From positions 14,728,984-14,792,983 of the forward strand of contig NC_067127.1 in the NCBI RefSeq assembly GCF_021347895.1: DNA of 64,000 nucleotides. The letters run 5' to 3'. This DNA comes from Acanthochromis polyacanthus (lineage: Eukaryota; Chordata; Actinopteri; Pomacentridae). The first letter of the stretch is position 1; every line of letters begins with the position of its first letter. Positions 22,201-34,200 of this stretch are shown here, piece by piece. Made by a program: the position numbers and the translations under genes. The notes below the pieces were generated by a model. That model saw only the letters and a list, made by a program, of their open reading frames with translations, was not told where the DNA came from and ran no database searches.

Positions 22201-25200
22201 ATTGTAGTAAATCGAATCCATTTGTCCTGTAGGTTGTTTTCCTTTGTGCACCCTCTACAACAATAAAAGCTGAGTTCAGTCTGAAAAATAATGTGCTGTA
22301 TAACATTTTAAGGTGACTCCGGCAAATGTGCTGTTCATGTGTTTTGATATGTGACTCAGAGCTATTTATCAAAGGCTGTTTTACACATTAATTGTGCCCC
22401 CAGGTCAGGATTTCACTTCCTTCGGTAACTCTTGTTGCCAACAGTTGTGGAGCAGCCAGACACACTTTGCATGGGACCGTATTTACAGCGCATTTTGTGC
22501 CGATCCAATCTCAATATTTTTGTAACCTGAGAGCACCGTGGCCCCCCCCGCTCCTCGAGTGAGAGGTCTTTTTGTTGAGTGCGGTGTTGCACCCCTTCTT
22601 TCAGTCTGCGTTCTGCCCCCAGATTCTTCTTGGATGGGACTGGGACTTTGACTAGCTCCATATGGAATGCAGGAAAAACTCCAGTAAATGCTGGCTCAGG
22701 CACACAGTGAAATAATTTGTGGTTTGTTTTTTCTTGCAGACTATAAGCAGAAGTATGGGGAAGAGCACGGCTCATGCCAAGCTGGGATTGCGGGAGTTTT
22801 TACAGAGGTCAGTAACAGTGCTTGTTCACCTCCCTAACACATGTAATCCCCTGTTTCTGTTAATCTAACGAAGTGATAGCTGCTTGCTGTCATCCATATT
22901 CTATTGTCTGGAGGCTGCTGAAGCTTTGTTTCACTCTTTGAACTCCAGTGTTTAATCACATCTTCAAGCTTTTGCTCCCTCTGCAGTCTCACCTTACACA
23001 TAGTAGAAACTATTAGACATCATTATCTTCCTTACTGTCTGTTTTTCCTTCTCAGAAGACTCATTTCCTCACTTGAAAGTGTGATTACCTTTAACACTAC
23101 CACATGCCTAATGCTTCAAAGAATCTCTTTTCCTTCACTCTTTGTTGACTTTGACTCTGGTATTCTGAGGATAGTTAGCAGACGTTATATACGATGAGCT
23201 CAAAGGGATTTTTTTTCGCTCAGATTGTTTATGATGTCAAATGATGTGGAAAACCTGAATTCTACAGTCTGATATATGCGAGTGTTTGTATTAAAGTCAC
23301 CAGTGCCCTGCTGACTAACTGCTGATAAGTGTTAGCTTATGTTTCCATAGGCATACTGCAGGAAAGGCCTCACTTGAACTCTGGTCTGGTTCCACAAGAT
23401 AAAACGCTTAAGAAAATATGAGTTTCCTTTACTTTATAGCTTAGATGTGCCACTGTTTTTTCATGTTCACACATGACATCAGCCTTGAATGTACGGTACC
23501 TTCTTGAATCTTACAAACACCCATTTGATCTCACAAACATGTTTGCCTGCAGGCCGGTGACGCCGCTGCAGTGAGCTGACGTGGTGAGAGGAAGGTCAAA
23601 GAGATTTAACTAGTAAATGAATTTTGATAGAAATGAAACTTGGCAGGAAAAAAAATACATTTGAAAAATATGTTCACATTTGAAAAATGTAAATTTGAAC
23701 AGTTTAGACATTTTTGTTTTCAGCGCATTAGTAACGTAATTCTTTCCTCGTGTTAGCAGTGAGGTCTGTGTCCTGCAGAGGTTCTTTTCTTTTCTCAGAT
23801 TACAGCTACACTCAATTTATGGCATACAGTAATGTTCAGCAGACTGTAGGTGACTTAAAATGTGTCCTGGGAGCACAGCTGTGCTGTCAGGGTGGAGCCA
23901 TTCTCACTGGGGACAAGAGTAGAGACATTTTCTCATTTTTATTTTATTTTACTTTTGAAGACATTATTATTTGACCTTTTTAGTTACTCTGGAGCTAATC
24001 TGAAGCAACTCAACAAACACTACAGACAGCTAATTGATGTTTAGTCAATGTAAATTTCATCAGCAGCTGTTCTAAACTATGTGAATGTGAAGCAGTTTAC
24101 ATGTATTCATTGCTTTTTTTATTGCCCATGTTAAACAGATTGAAACATTATTTTAAATATTAGAAATTCCTCATTTTTTTGGTTGACCAAAACAGCCTCT
24201 GGACTGATTTCTACTTATTTCTATGTTTTATGTAGTTTTCAGTCAAAATGATGCTGATCAACCAAGTTCGGTCCCATGTATGTCATATAGCTGTTTCTGG
24301 CTGATGACCAAGATGCTTGCTCGGGCCGATAACAAAACTTTTCTCGATGTGACACAGGAACCTGGAACTGTGCTGCATGGATTAGACCAAGCCACTTCAT
24401 GCTTTTCCCATTTGTACATAAACACAGGATTTTTATGTACAAAAAGTGTGTTGGATTAGAACTGCATACTACACCTTTAAGCTCCACTCATTCTTTGGTT
24501 CACCAGTTGGAAGAATTTGAGGTTTTCTCTGTTTTATGTCATTCTATAAACTGAAAATCTGTTGTTGTTCAGACTGTTTGAAATATAATAGCAGACATTT
24601 AAAGATGTCAACTTGGACTATGGGAAACCCTGATTTACAATATGCACTATTTTCTCACATGTAACAAACCAAATGATGAATTGAGAAAACAATCAGTGGA
24701 TGAACTGAAGAAGGAAATAACTGTTAGTTGCTGCACCACACTCTACATTCACTCATCCACATTTGCAAAGACACGTGCTCAACAGACTAAAAAGCACATT
24801 TTTACAGCACGTACAAGTATCACACATGGCTTTTTGTAGTGGTTTTCCTTTTTGCTGATACTAAAATTCACACAATGTTGCTGAGTATTTTACTACGTAT
24901 GCCTTGATGTGTGTCAAAGAGCTGCTATGATCACTCAGGCTCACACAGCAGAGTTTGACATCAGCAATCTTTTCATTATTTTAAACCCCAAACCACACAA
25001 CATAAACTGCAACGACCTCCTCAGGTGAAGAGCTGTGAGATGTTCTCATCCACATCATGTGAAAGCTGTAAACAACACTGACGAGGAGACGTTTGGCTCC
25101 CGGAAAAGAAAAGATTCTGAATGTGTTGGATTCCACAATGAACCCACTGTTTTGAAAGCGAAGAGGCTTCATAAAAACCCACTTCTTTCCACCGATCGAG

Positions 25201-28200
25201 GACGTCAGAGTGGATCTGTTAAAGCATTTAGACGGCCCCTCTTGACAGAATGTGAGGAATTTAAAGAAACGAGGTCCAACTGTTAAACCTTTATCCTTGT
25301 CTGAACCTTGGTCAATGTGCCTGGTGGTGCCCAGATGTTTGACACCACAGCACAGGGGATGCATGCTGCTGAGTCAGGTCCTTACTGTGCTGATTGGTTT
25401 GTTCCTATGGAGGAAGAGATCTCCCAGACATCCTCCAGTGTTGCCGATGATCAAGGTTACAGCACCATTTCAGGGGTATGTGCAGCTTTAACTGTCCCGT
25501 TCTTGTATGCGCCACAAAGATCCATGAACAACTCAACAATTTTACAGCTCTCAGTTTTGCTCGAGCTCTGAATTCGCCATCACATCAAAGACAGCTGCTT
25601 CAGTGAGCGTGCCATCTGGATGTGTGTTTAAGAGCAGATAGCACAAACCAGTCTGCGGCTGCTGGTTAACCAGACGTTCACCCGCCAGCGTTTTTCCTTT
25701 TTTCCTCTGCTGCAGCCTATTGCAGTGCAGACAGTAGGTGAGTGACAGAATGAATGTTTTCTTTCCAGGAGCTGGTGGTGATGGGTGCACCGGGGTCATA
25801 CTACTGGACGGGGACGATCAAGGTGTACAACCTGACCTCTGACACCTTCTACAGCCCCAACAAAGACGATGTCGACTCCCACAGATACAGCTACCTTGGT
25901 GAGAGGCGGTTAATGAGAATGCTGTTGTATTGAATTTGAAATGTGTCGGTGTGGAGGAGCTGAAACTGATTACTGTGTGTCTCCAGGCTACGCTGTGACT
26001 GCTGGACACTTCTCCTCTCCTAATGTAATAGACATAGCTGCAGGGGCGCCTCAGCACAGCGGCAGTGGAAAAGTAGGGACTTTATCTTTTGTCTTGCTTC
26101 CAGCTGTTGAACTGATTTGTATTTGCTTGCTACAGTGACTTTATTTTTCTCCTGCGCAGGTTTACATTTTCAAAATTGATGGTGCGTCTTTGGTGAAGAG
26201 TTTTCAAGCCTCAGGGAAAATGGTAAGAGCTCAGATGTGGCTTTGGTCTCCAGCAGTCCTGTTTTGCATTAATATACGGCACAGATTTTTGCATTTCTTT
26301 CATCAGGAAACCATACAAAAATATTTGTTTAACCTAATCTGCCTTTGGAATCACGCAGTCGACTCTTGAGAAACATTGCAGACGCACTGCTCTAATTGCT
26401 TTGTTGTCTGAACTGCGTTGTTTATGTCTGTGTTCGATGTTAAGAAAGCAACAGCGATTTAAAGAAAGAACACTAGAGTCCAAAGCCAGGGAAACAGTTC
26501 ATGCTTTTCATTCAGACTAAATACAGAACAGTCAGGGTAACTTGATATAAATTGTGTAAATATTCTTAATATTGGCAGAGCTATTAAAAAGCACAAATAA
26601 ACCTGTGTTAATTGTATGAAGTGAAGATGTGTCTGTGTTCTGACCCGTTGCTCTGTGGCTCGACTTGGTTCCAGATGGGCTCTTACTTTGGCTCCTCATT
26701 GTGTGCAGTTGATCTGAACCAGGACGGCCTGTCGGATCTGCTGGTGGGGGCACCCATGCACAGCCAGCTCCGGGATGAGGGCCAGGTGACTGTGTACCTC
26801 AGCAAGGGCAACGTGAGTGGGAGCTGTGGGCTCAGTGGGAACACGATACCATAACTTGCAGACTTATTTTACTACAGTATGTCCATTCGCTCCTTTCATC
26901 TGCGCTGATGTACATATCTAGAGTGAGTTATTTCAGACCATGTTTATTATCATGTTACCAGAATAAAACAATGGAGCGCTGTGTGATTTAGCAGTGAGAT
27001 TATTTAAAAGTAGAGCTTCTGTTTGGACATTTTATATCGAAGACCTATTGCCGCAAAGGTGACTGTGTGTTTGTTAAATCGTTTGGATCAAAGGCAGCTA
27101 TGTACAGCTGAGGCCAACGCTGCAGCAGTTTACTGCAGGCCATTTCTCTTTTCTTATGCCAGCTCTTTATATAAACTGTTCTCTTGCCTGATTCTGTTTT
27201 CAGGGTGTGATGGAAGAAGACGCTGTGTTGACTGGTGATAATGCTTTCAATGCGCACTTCGGGGAGTCGATTGCTGCAATTGGAGACATAGATGACGACG
27301 GTTATCAAGGTCAGAAAAGCAACATTATATTATCATTATGAACTATCAGCTTCACATCATAAATACACTTTTAACTATTAAAAGCAGGGTTCTCTGCATG
27401 TTTTCAAGCAAAATGCAGCTAAATCAGGTGTTTCTCAGCTCCAGGACAGCATATTTTGAGAACACTTGGCGTACAGTGATTTATTCACAGCTTTTAATTG
27501 TGCAAAACAGACGAACGTTTCGACACTGCTATGTCGAATACTTTGACTCTGATGAAGGCACAGTGTTGTCGAAACTGTATCACATGGTCTTCATCGGCAT
27601 GTAAAGTATGCTCATTTGTAAGAAAAATACAGAGTTCAGAAGTTCTGATACAGGAATCATCCAGGCATAAGCATTTTCACACATTATGCCATTATGTTTT
27701 CATTATACATAACTAGACGGTGAAATAGAAGTGTTTGAAGTAGTGGTTTCCAATTTCTTCAAGAGTCATGACATGATTACTGGGGTAGAACAGAATGATC
27801 AAAACATCCATCCATCCATTCTCTATACACCGCTTTATCCTCATTAGGGTCGCGGGGGGTGCTGGAGCCTATCCCAGCTGACTCGGGCGAAGGCAGGGGA
27901 CACCCTGGACAGGTCGCCAGTCTTTCGCAGGGCTACATATACAGACACACAATCACACTCACATTCACACCTATGGGCAATTTAGAGTAACCAATTAACC
28001 TCAGCATATGTTTGGACTGTGGGAGGAAGCCGGAGTACCCGGAGAAAACCCACGCATGCACAAGGAGGACATGCAAACTCCATGCAGAAAGATCCTGGGC
28101 TCAGGCCGGGACTCGAACCAGGGATCTTCTTGCTGCAAGGCGAAAGTGCTAACCACTACTGCACTGTGCAGCCCATGATCAAAATATGAGACATATTTTT

Positions 28201-31200
28201 CTTTTTTCCTGACTTTGTTTTGTTAAATTTTGGATAGTTTTACCTTTTTGATACTTAAAGAGAGCCTGTTGTGAAAATGAATATTTTTTTAACCTTGTTG
28301 ACATATCCATATGGTGTTTTATAAAAGGTAGAAGGTATATTAGGAGCAAAATAAGCAGTCAGTCTTGAGCGTTTCTACCTTGAAACTGTAGTGTACCAAT
28401 GACAGTCTCAAAAACATGAAATTGCTACAATATTCTAACTTTCCTTTGTATAGCGTAGAGAAGTTTTACAGTGTTTGACTAGAGTTTGAAGACTATATAA
28501 CTGAAAACAACAGTACAGCAGTAAATATAAGACATTTGAAGGCAGGAAGGATTTTTTTTCATGGAAGAAACTTTTAAATATATAACTCTGATACAGTTAA
28601 ATTAAGTTTCAGGGGTTTAGTCAGGGACCACAAAAGGAGTTCAAACAATATTCCAAAAATACAACCAGAGAGGTTAAAATGGGACAAGGTCTTGTCACCG
28701 CTATACTAGTATGTGACCTCCCATTCACCACCAGAGAGAGGTCAGAACAGAACTGGGGCTGGTGTGCATGTTTTTAATGGCCCTCCAGTGGTCTATGAAT
28801 CTGCAATCCAAAGAATGGCGACCACTCGGCGACGGCATTCAGAGCAATTAGAGCGGCATTGTTTCTGGATTCATGAAACTAAGCCGTTTCTTCTGTCATC
28901 TGGTGAATAATAAAGTCACACACTTTATATCCCTCAGCCCACAAGCAAACGATGTTTTGAGATGCTCAGTAGGTGCAAAAAAAACTCTTCACAGACATTC
29001 TGTTGCAAGCGATTACCCTGTGGTGTACGGGTTCTGCAGAAAATATTGCCCTCTTTTATCCTTGTGCGCACAGAGTCATCCAGACACAAACCAAATTATC
29101 CACATACACAGCGAGACATACATTTATGCTGTCTGTTTTCCATGGCAAACGCTCGGCCTGACTCTGAAGGCTCCAGTTGGCGTTCATCTCACACTCGAGG
29201 CTGGAAGCTTCTGCCTGGTTTCATCTCCGTGTGAGATACGCCTCGAGGCTTGCAGCCTGGCACAGCATGTGTGAGTGCAGAGAAAGATGGCAGCTGGGGA
29301 GTATAACTCATCTTGTAACTCGTCACTCTTGGATTGCGGAAAGAGCCAAACGTACCCGCTGACTGACACATGATTATTTACAACTTAGCTGCTACCATTT
29401 AATTTGAAAGTACTACTGTAGAAATACGCATGTGGCTACGCTGACAAAAGGACTTGAACTCTATCTCCATATAATGAAATAATTATTGTGTAACACTTCT
29501 TAATTAATTTGTTTTACCAATTCTGCTTTGGTATGCTGCACCACATGGCATGGAAGTGTTTTGGTTTATGAAAGAAGGTTATATGTGGACTTTCTGATGA
29601 AATGGACTCAGGCAAGGGTGTTTCAGGGCTCTCGCCAGCACTTTATAGTCTTGTTTCCACTTTCTCAGAGGTCACACGAGTTTTATAGCCATTAACAACA
29701 CTTAATTGTCTATTACGAGTCTTGTTTCCCAGGCACAGGCCAGCTGAAAGTAAACAGAGGGTTAATAGAAGCTTTTCAGTGCATTCACAAACACACTCAT
29801 TCACTTACGTACTCCTTCATTCATGTGCCGACTTTTCACAGAAGTGCTTTTTGTGCTTTATTCCTCTCTTCAGATGTAGCTATAGGAGCGCCTAAAGAGG
29901 ATGACTATGCAGGAGCTGTGTACATCTACCACGGAGACGCCGCAGGAATCACCAGAAAATACTCCATGGTAGGAACTCATGTGAACGTCTCCTACTCCGA
30001 TGTGATCTGCTTGTTTCTCATTTCTACGTTTATTAGTTGCTTTATAGCATCATTAATGCGTGACAGATTTTGATGAAGGCCAGCTTTTGAGTGTGTGCAG
30101 ATGCATGTTGCCGCTGAGGTAGCTGAGTAATGTGTTGTAAAGTCACAGGTGGTAAAGTGGAATTGCGAATACATTTTAGATCTGTGCAGCCTTGAACACA
30201 GTACAAGAAGTTCGTTGGGGCTTCTTTATCAAAAAATGTAGAAGACTACAAAGCATTTTCAAGCAAAATAATCACACTTTTAGCCTCGGTAGTTCATGTT
30301 TACCACTGGGATCAATCAATCAATCAAGCAACTTTAGTTGTCCCCATCGGGGCAGTTGGTTAGATGGATACCTTCACCACACATAAAGCACAAGGCCCAT
30401 AAATACAACTCTGAAAACATAAACACACAGTAAAATATCCACTTTGAAAAGGCTGAAAACATTCTGCAACTAACTGCTTTTTCCTTGTAGAGTTTAGGAA
30501 ATTCAGGAAGAAAGATTTGAATGGTTTTTGAAGACTACTGGCATAGCTGGTGACTTCATGGTACCATCACTGTAACACAGAGCCAAAGCAGTGATCTCAT
30601 GTTCAGGCTCTCCCCTGTTCCACTGCCTCAATGCAATCTCATGTAGCATTTCTGTCATCAGTCTTATGTGGGAAAAAAAGCGTGTTCTCGGGGATTTCTT
30701 TCTGTATTTTGAGAAAACCATCCATTACAGCACTTGCCTTAAGAAACTCAAACCTAACAAAGTTAAACAGAGGCAGCTTTTAGCGTTTCGGCTCCAAGTC
30801 GCTGGTATAGTTTGCCTGAGGGCCTGAGAGCAGCTGCAAGTGTTGAAATCCTTAAATGTAAACTTAAATCCTACCTCTCCATTCTGGCTTTTGATATGGT
30901 TTTCAGACATTTCTTACTTCATTTTATTCATATGTTGTTACATTGTAATCCATATTTATTTTATTTTGTCAAGTTTAGAGTCCAGTTTTTATTATTTGTC
31001 TTTACTTTTATCAAGTTTATTTCCTAGATATTGCCTTGTCAGTCATTTGTAAAGCACTTTGAATTACACTAAGCTCTATGACAGGTATGCAAGTAAATTT
31101 TGAGTGACTGTTCGAACAACAGTTCTGTAAACTGCAGCTCGCATGGAACAAAACTACAAATTTGGCAGTAAAAGTATTGACATCATCTGCTTACGTCAGT

Positions 31201-34200
31201 GTTCATAACTTACCGTCGCTCTTATTTTTTCCAACTTTCTTCATGTACATATTGAAGTACTTGCTCATCCCTGTCCTGTTGTCCTCACAGATATGTCTGC
31301 ACTGACCCCGACTGCCCCTTAATTTGATCATCCGTCTATTAAAGACAAACGCAGGGCAAAAACAAATCACACACTGTACTGACTTTTTTTCCGTGTTGGC
31401 TCACACGTGTTATTCAAAGGCTGGTATCATCTGTTCCAGAAACTGTCTGGACGCAGTGTAAACCCTGGTCTGCAGATGTTTGGCCAGTCCATCTCTGGCA
31501 TGGTGGACATGGATGGCAACGGATACACAGGTATGATCACACGTGACTAGCTGACGCCTGGGAAGACTTTCCGAACCAAGAAAATAAAAATAAAAGGAAG
31601 TAAAAACACTTGATAAATATTTGGGTTTTTCACCCTCATGGTTTTTTGGATCTTATTCTTAGGCAATAGCAGAGTTTCAGCCTCGTGATTGAGGCATCTT
31701 GTTTACTGCATTCCACAGCTGACAGTCAGACTGAGCCAGCATGACAGTTTTAAGACCTCTGTGCATTGTCTTGGATTTGCAGGTGTAAAAAGTGCCGTCA
31801 GCAGATGTTGCATTAATATCCTATCTTTATGGATTTCCAAAACAATGGTGTTTTTGTTGCAGATATCACCATTGGAGCTTTTATGGCGGATAGTGTGGTG
31901 CTGCTGAGGTGAGTAGTGGGATGATTCTCCATTGCAAAGCAGCATGTGTTTCTACTTTGGAGTCGTTTTAATGCTCAGTCTCTCCCACACTTGTGTTCCT
32001 GTTCAGGTCCCGGCCTGTTATTACAGTGGATATCTCCATCTTTCTTCCCGTCTCCATCAACATCTCCGTGCCTCAGTGCCATGAGGGCCACCAGAACCTG
32101 AACTGCTTCAACGTCACCGTCTGCATGCGTTTCCGAGGTCGACAGCTGCCTGGACAAATAGGTGATGAGTGAAACCTGTGACCGATATGATACAGATTCC
32201 ACAACTCTCACCCCTCTGTCTCCATGATTTAACATTCTGAAACTAAAGTGGTCCCGGGGCATTTTTTTTTTGCTTATGTCAAAATTTTACTCACTGTGAG
32301 CTCATTTTTCACTGCAAAGGGAAATCATGTACCTCTTTGGAAAAAGTACAACTGTGGCTTGAAGTAGAGAGAACTCAAGAGAAAGTAATATGCAATAAAT
32401 GATTAACAAGAAAACACAAACTTAAATTTCATAGATTGGAGAAAAGTTGGAATGAGCATGTACAAGAATTTTACGAAGTGCCCACAGATTTGGTCTGTTG
32501 GGAATGTTGGGAGAAAGAGATATCCATGTGGTAGAATATGCTATATTTTACTATTTACATTTTTATTTTGTACTTCTAGCCTGTCTGGTCTGTGCAAACA
32601 TCTCTTAATTTTTGCCATGTGAGACTTGGTCTCAGCTATGTCAGTCATGGTGTCTTAGTTGCACTGTGGGGTGCAGAATTCTTTGTTTCTTACAAAATTC
32701 TCTGCAATATCCAAGGGCTTGTCTGTATTGGCTTTATATTTGGCAAAATTCTTTTTAGAAAACTCATAAAATGCACTGATTGACATGAAATTTCACTTGG
32801 ATAGTCCTAGAACTGTCAGAAAGTTAAATATCCAGCAACTGTTTTTCATTTTTTTTCCCAGTTTCCTGCTCTGAAAAATTGTGTAATTTTGAGAATTTTG
32901 TAAAGATAACATGTTTTTCAAACCTTCCAGTAGGTTTTGGGTTTCTGGAAAATAAACCAACCATTAAGTACAGGAGAGAATGAAGAAATATATCTTGATA
33001 TAAAATACACAATTGATTGTTTTATTCATTTATAATAATTGTTTGACATAAATATGCGTCTTTTCTCTCTGGCCATGAATTTCAGAGAAGATAAATAGCA
33101 TTCTCATGTCTGTGGATGAAGCTTGACGCTAGAGCCAGGAGGTGATAAGCTTAGCTTAGCATGAAGAATGAAGGCTTGGGGGCCTCGCGCTCTCCAAAGT
33201 GGAACAAATACAGCACGTCTACAACGAGAGCTTCATACAATCAGCTAACAACAAGTTATGGTCTTAAAAGGAGATTACTATTTCTTGGAAACTAGCATTT
33301 CTTGATGTCACCGAAAGTGCATCTGAAAAGCTATAAATCTCGTAGGTATGTGTCGTTGGTGTTGATCACCAACCCTGTCAAACCCCCGCAGATACATTCT
33401 GGTCTTGTTGTGTTGTGAGAAAGTGAAATTCATACTCCTTCAACTTCTAGTGGTCAATTAAATATGGAAAACTTGTAAACATGATCGAGCTGACTTACCG
33501 CAGCCTTTGGCCCATGGCTGACTGTCAGTCTGGCCGATGGTTTACCCTTCAGCCTCTGCTAACTTCTCACTGAGGGGTGCAGCTGTTTGGTGTTGTTAGG
33601 GCCGAGGTGGCGTGCTGCTCCAGTGTTTGGGTGTGGTCACTCGCAGCCCCCCAGGGAAGCAGGAGCCCTGTTGTTACATAATGACTATGCCCTGGCTCGC
33701 AGGAATAAAGCCTCTCTGTTTAGCCGTCTGGCGAACACCATGGAAAGTGCGGCACCATGTGTTTGGTGACTCCCATAATGAAGCCTTCCTGTGCCTCCTC
33801 TGGATTGAGCTCATGGCGTTCGCTCAGTTGGACGGCGGAAACAGTAGGCTTTGGTCCGACTAGGGTGTGTTTACCACCCCTCCCACTGTTTTACCAGTAT
33901 GACACCCTCTTGGAGAAATTACTACAGAATGAGGCTGATTCATTCAGAGGAATAGATCTGAAATGGCCAAACGAAACGGAAACATTAGTAATGTTTGACT
34001 TGATGCTTATGATTTCTGAATTCAAAACAGATCTGATGTTGTTCTGTCTCGACGTCACTAAAGCCGAGTGTTGTTATAACAGTGCTTTCTTTCATAGTAA
34101 TACTTGTACTGCCCCTCCAACTGGAAAATCCATCTGTTTTTTTTGTTAATCATTTTGTCAGTTCACTTTAAGCAACAGAAATTCCAACACAAAAGCCTGT

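Larger units (their letters stand above)
29969..31439 (+). other. itga9 intron 11
   Basis: 1.5 kb. Contains a (CAAT)n-ended block at about 30310-30360 (minus-strand repeat tail) and a LINE 3'-end-like block at about 30735-31090. Confidence 0.55.

Noticed and set aside
22413..22775. 120-codon minus-strand open frame overlapping itga9 exon 5
   Set aside because: Runs antisense through a real exon and its acceptor; no domain.
24981..25364. 127-codon minus-strand open frame
   Set aside because: Antisense shadow of the sense frame at 25035-25286; no domain of its own.
28873..29274. 133-codon open frame in itga9 intron 10
   Set aside because: No domain, overlapping frames of similar length in other phases, and intronic position.
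33757..34149. 130-codon open frame in itga9 intron 14
   Set aside because: Sequence looks random, with no conserved motif; intronic.
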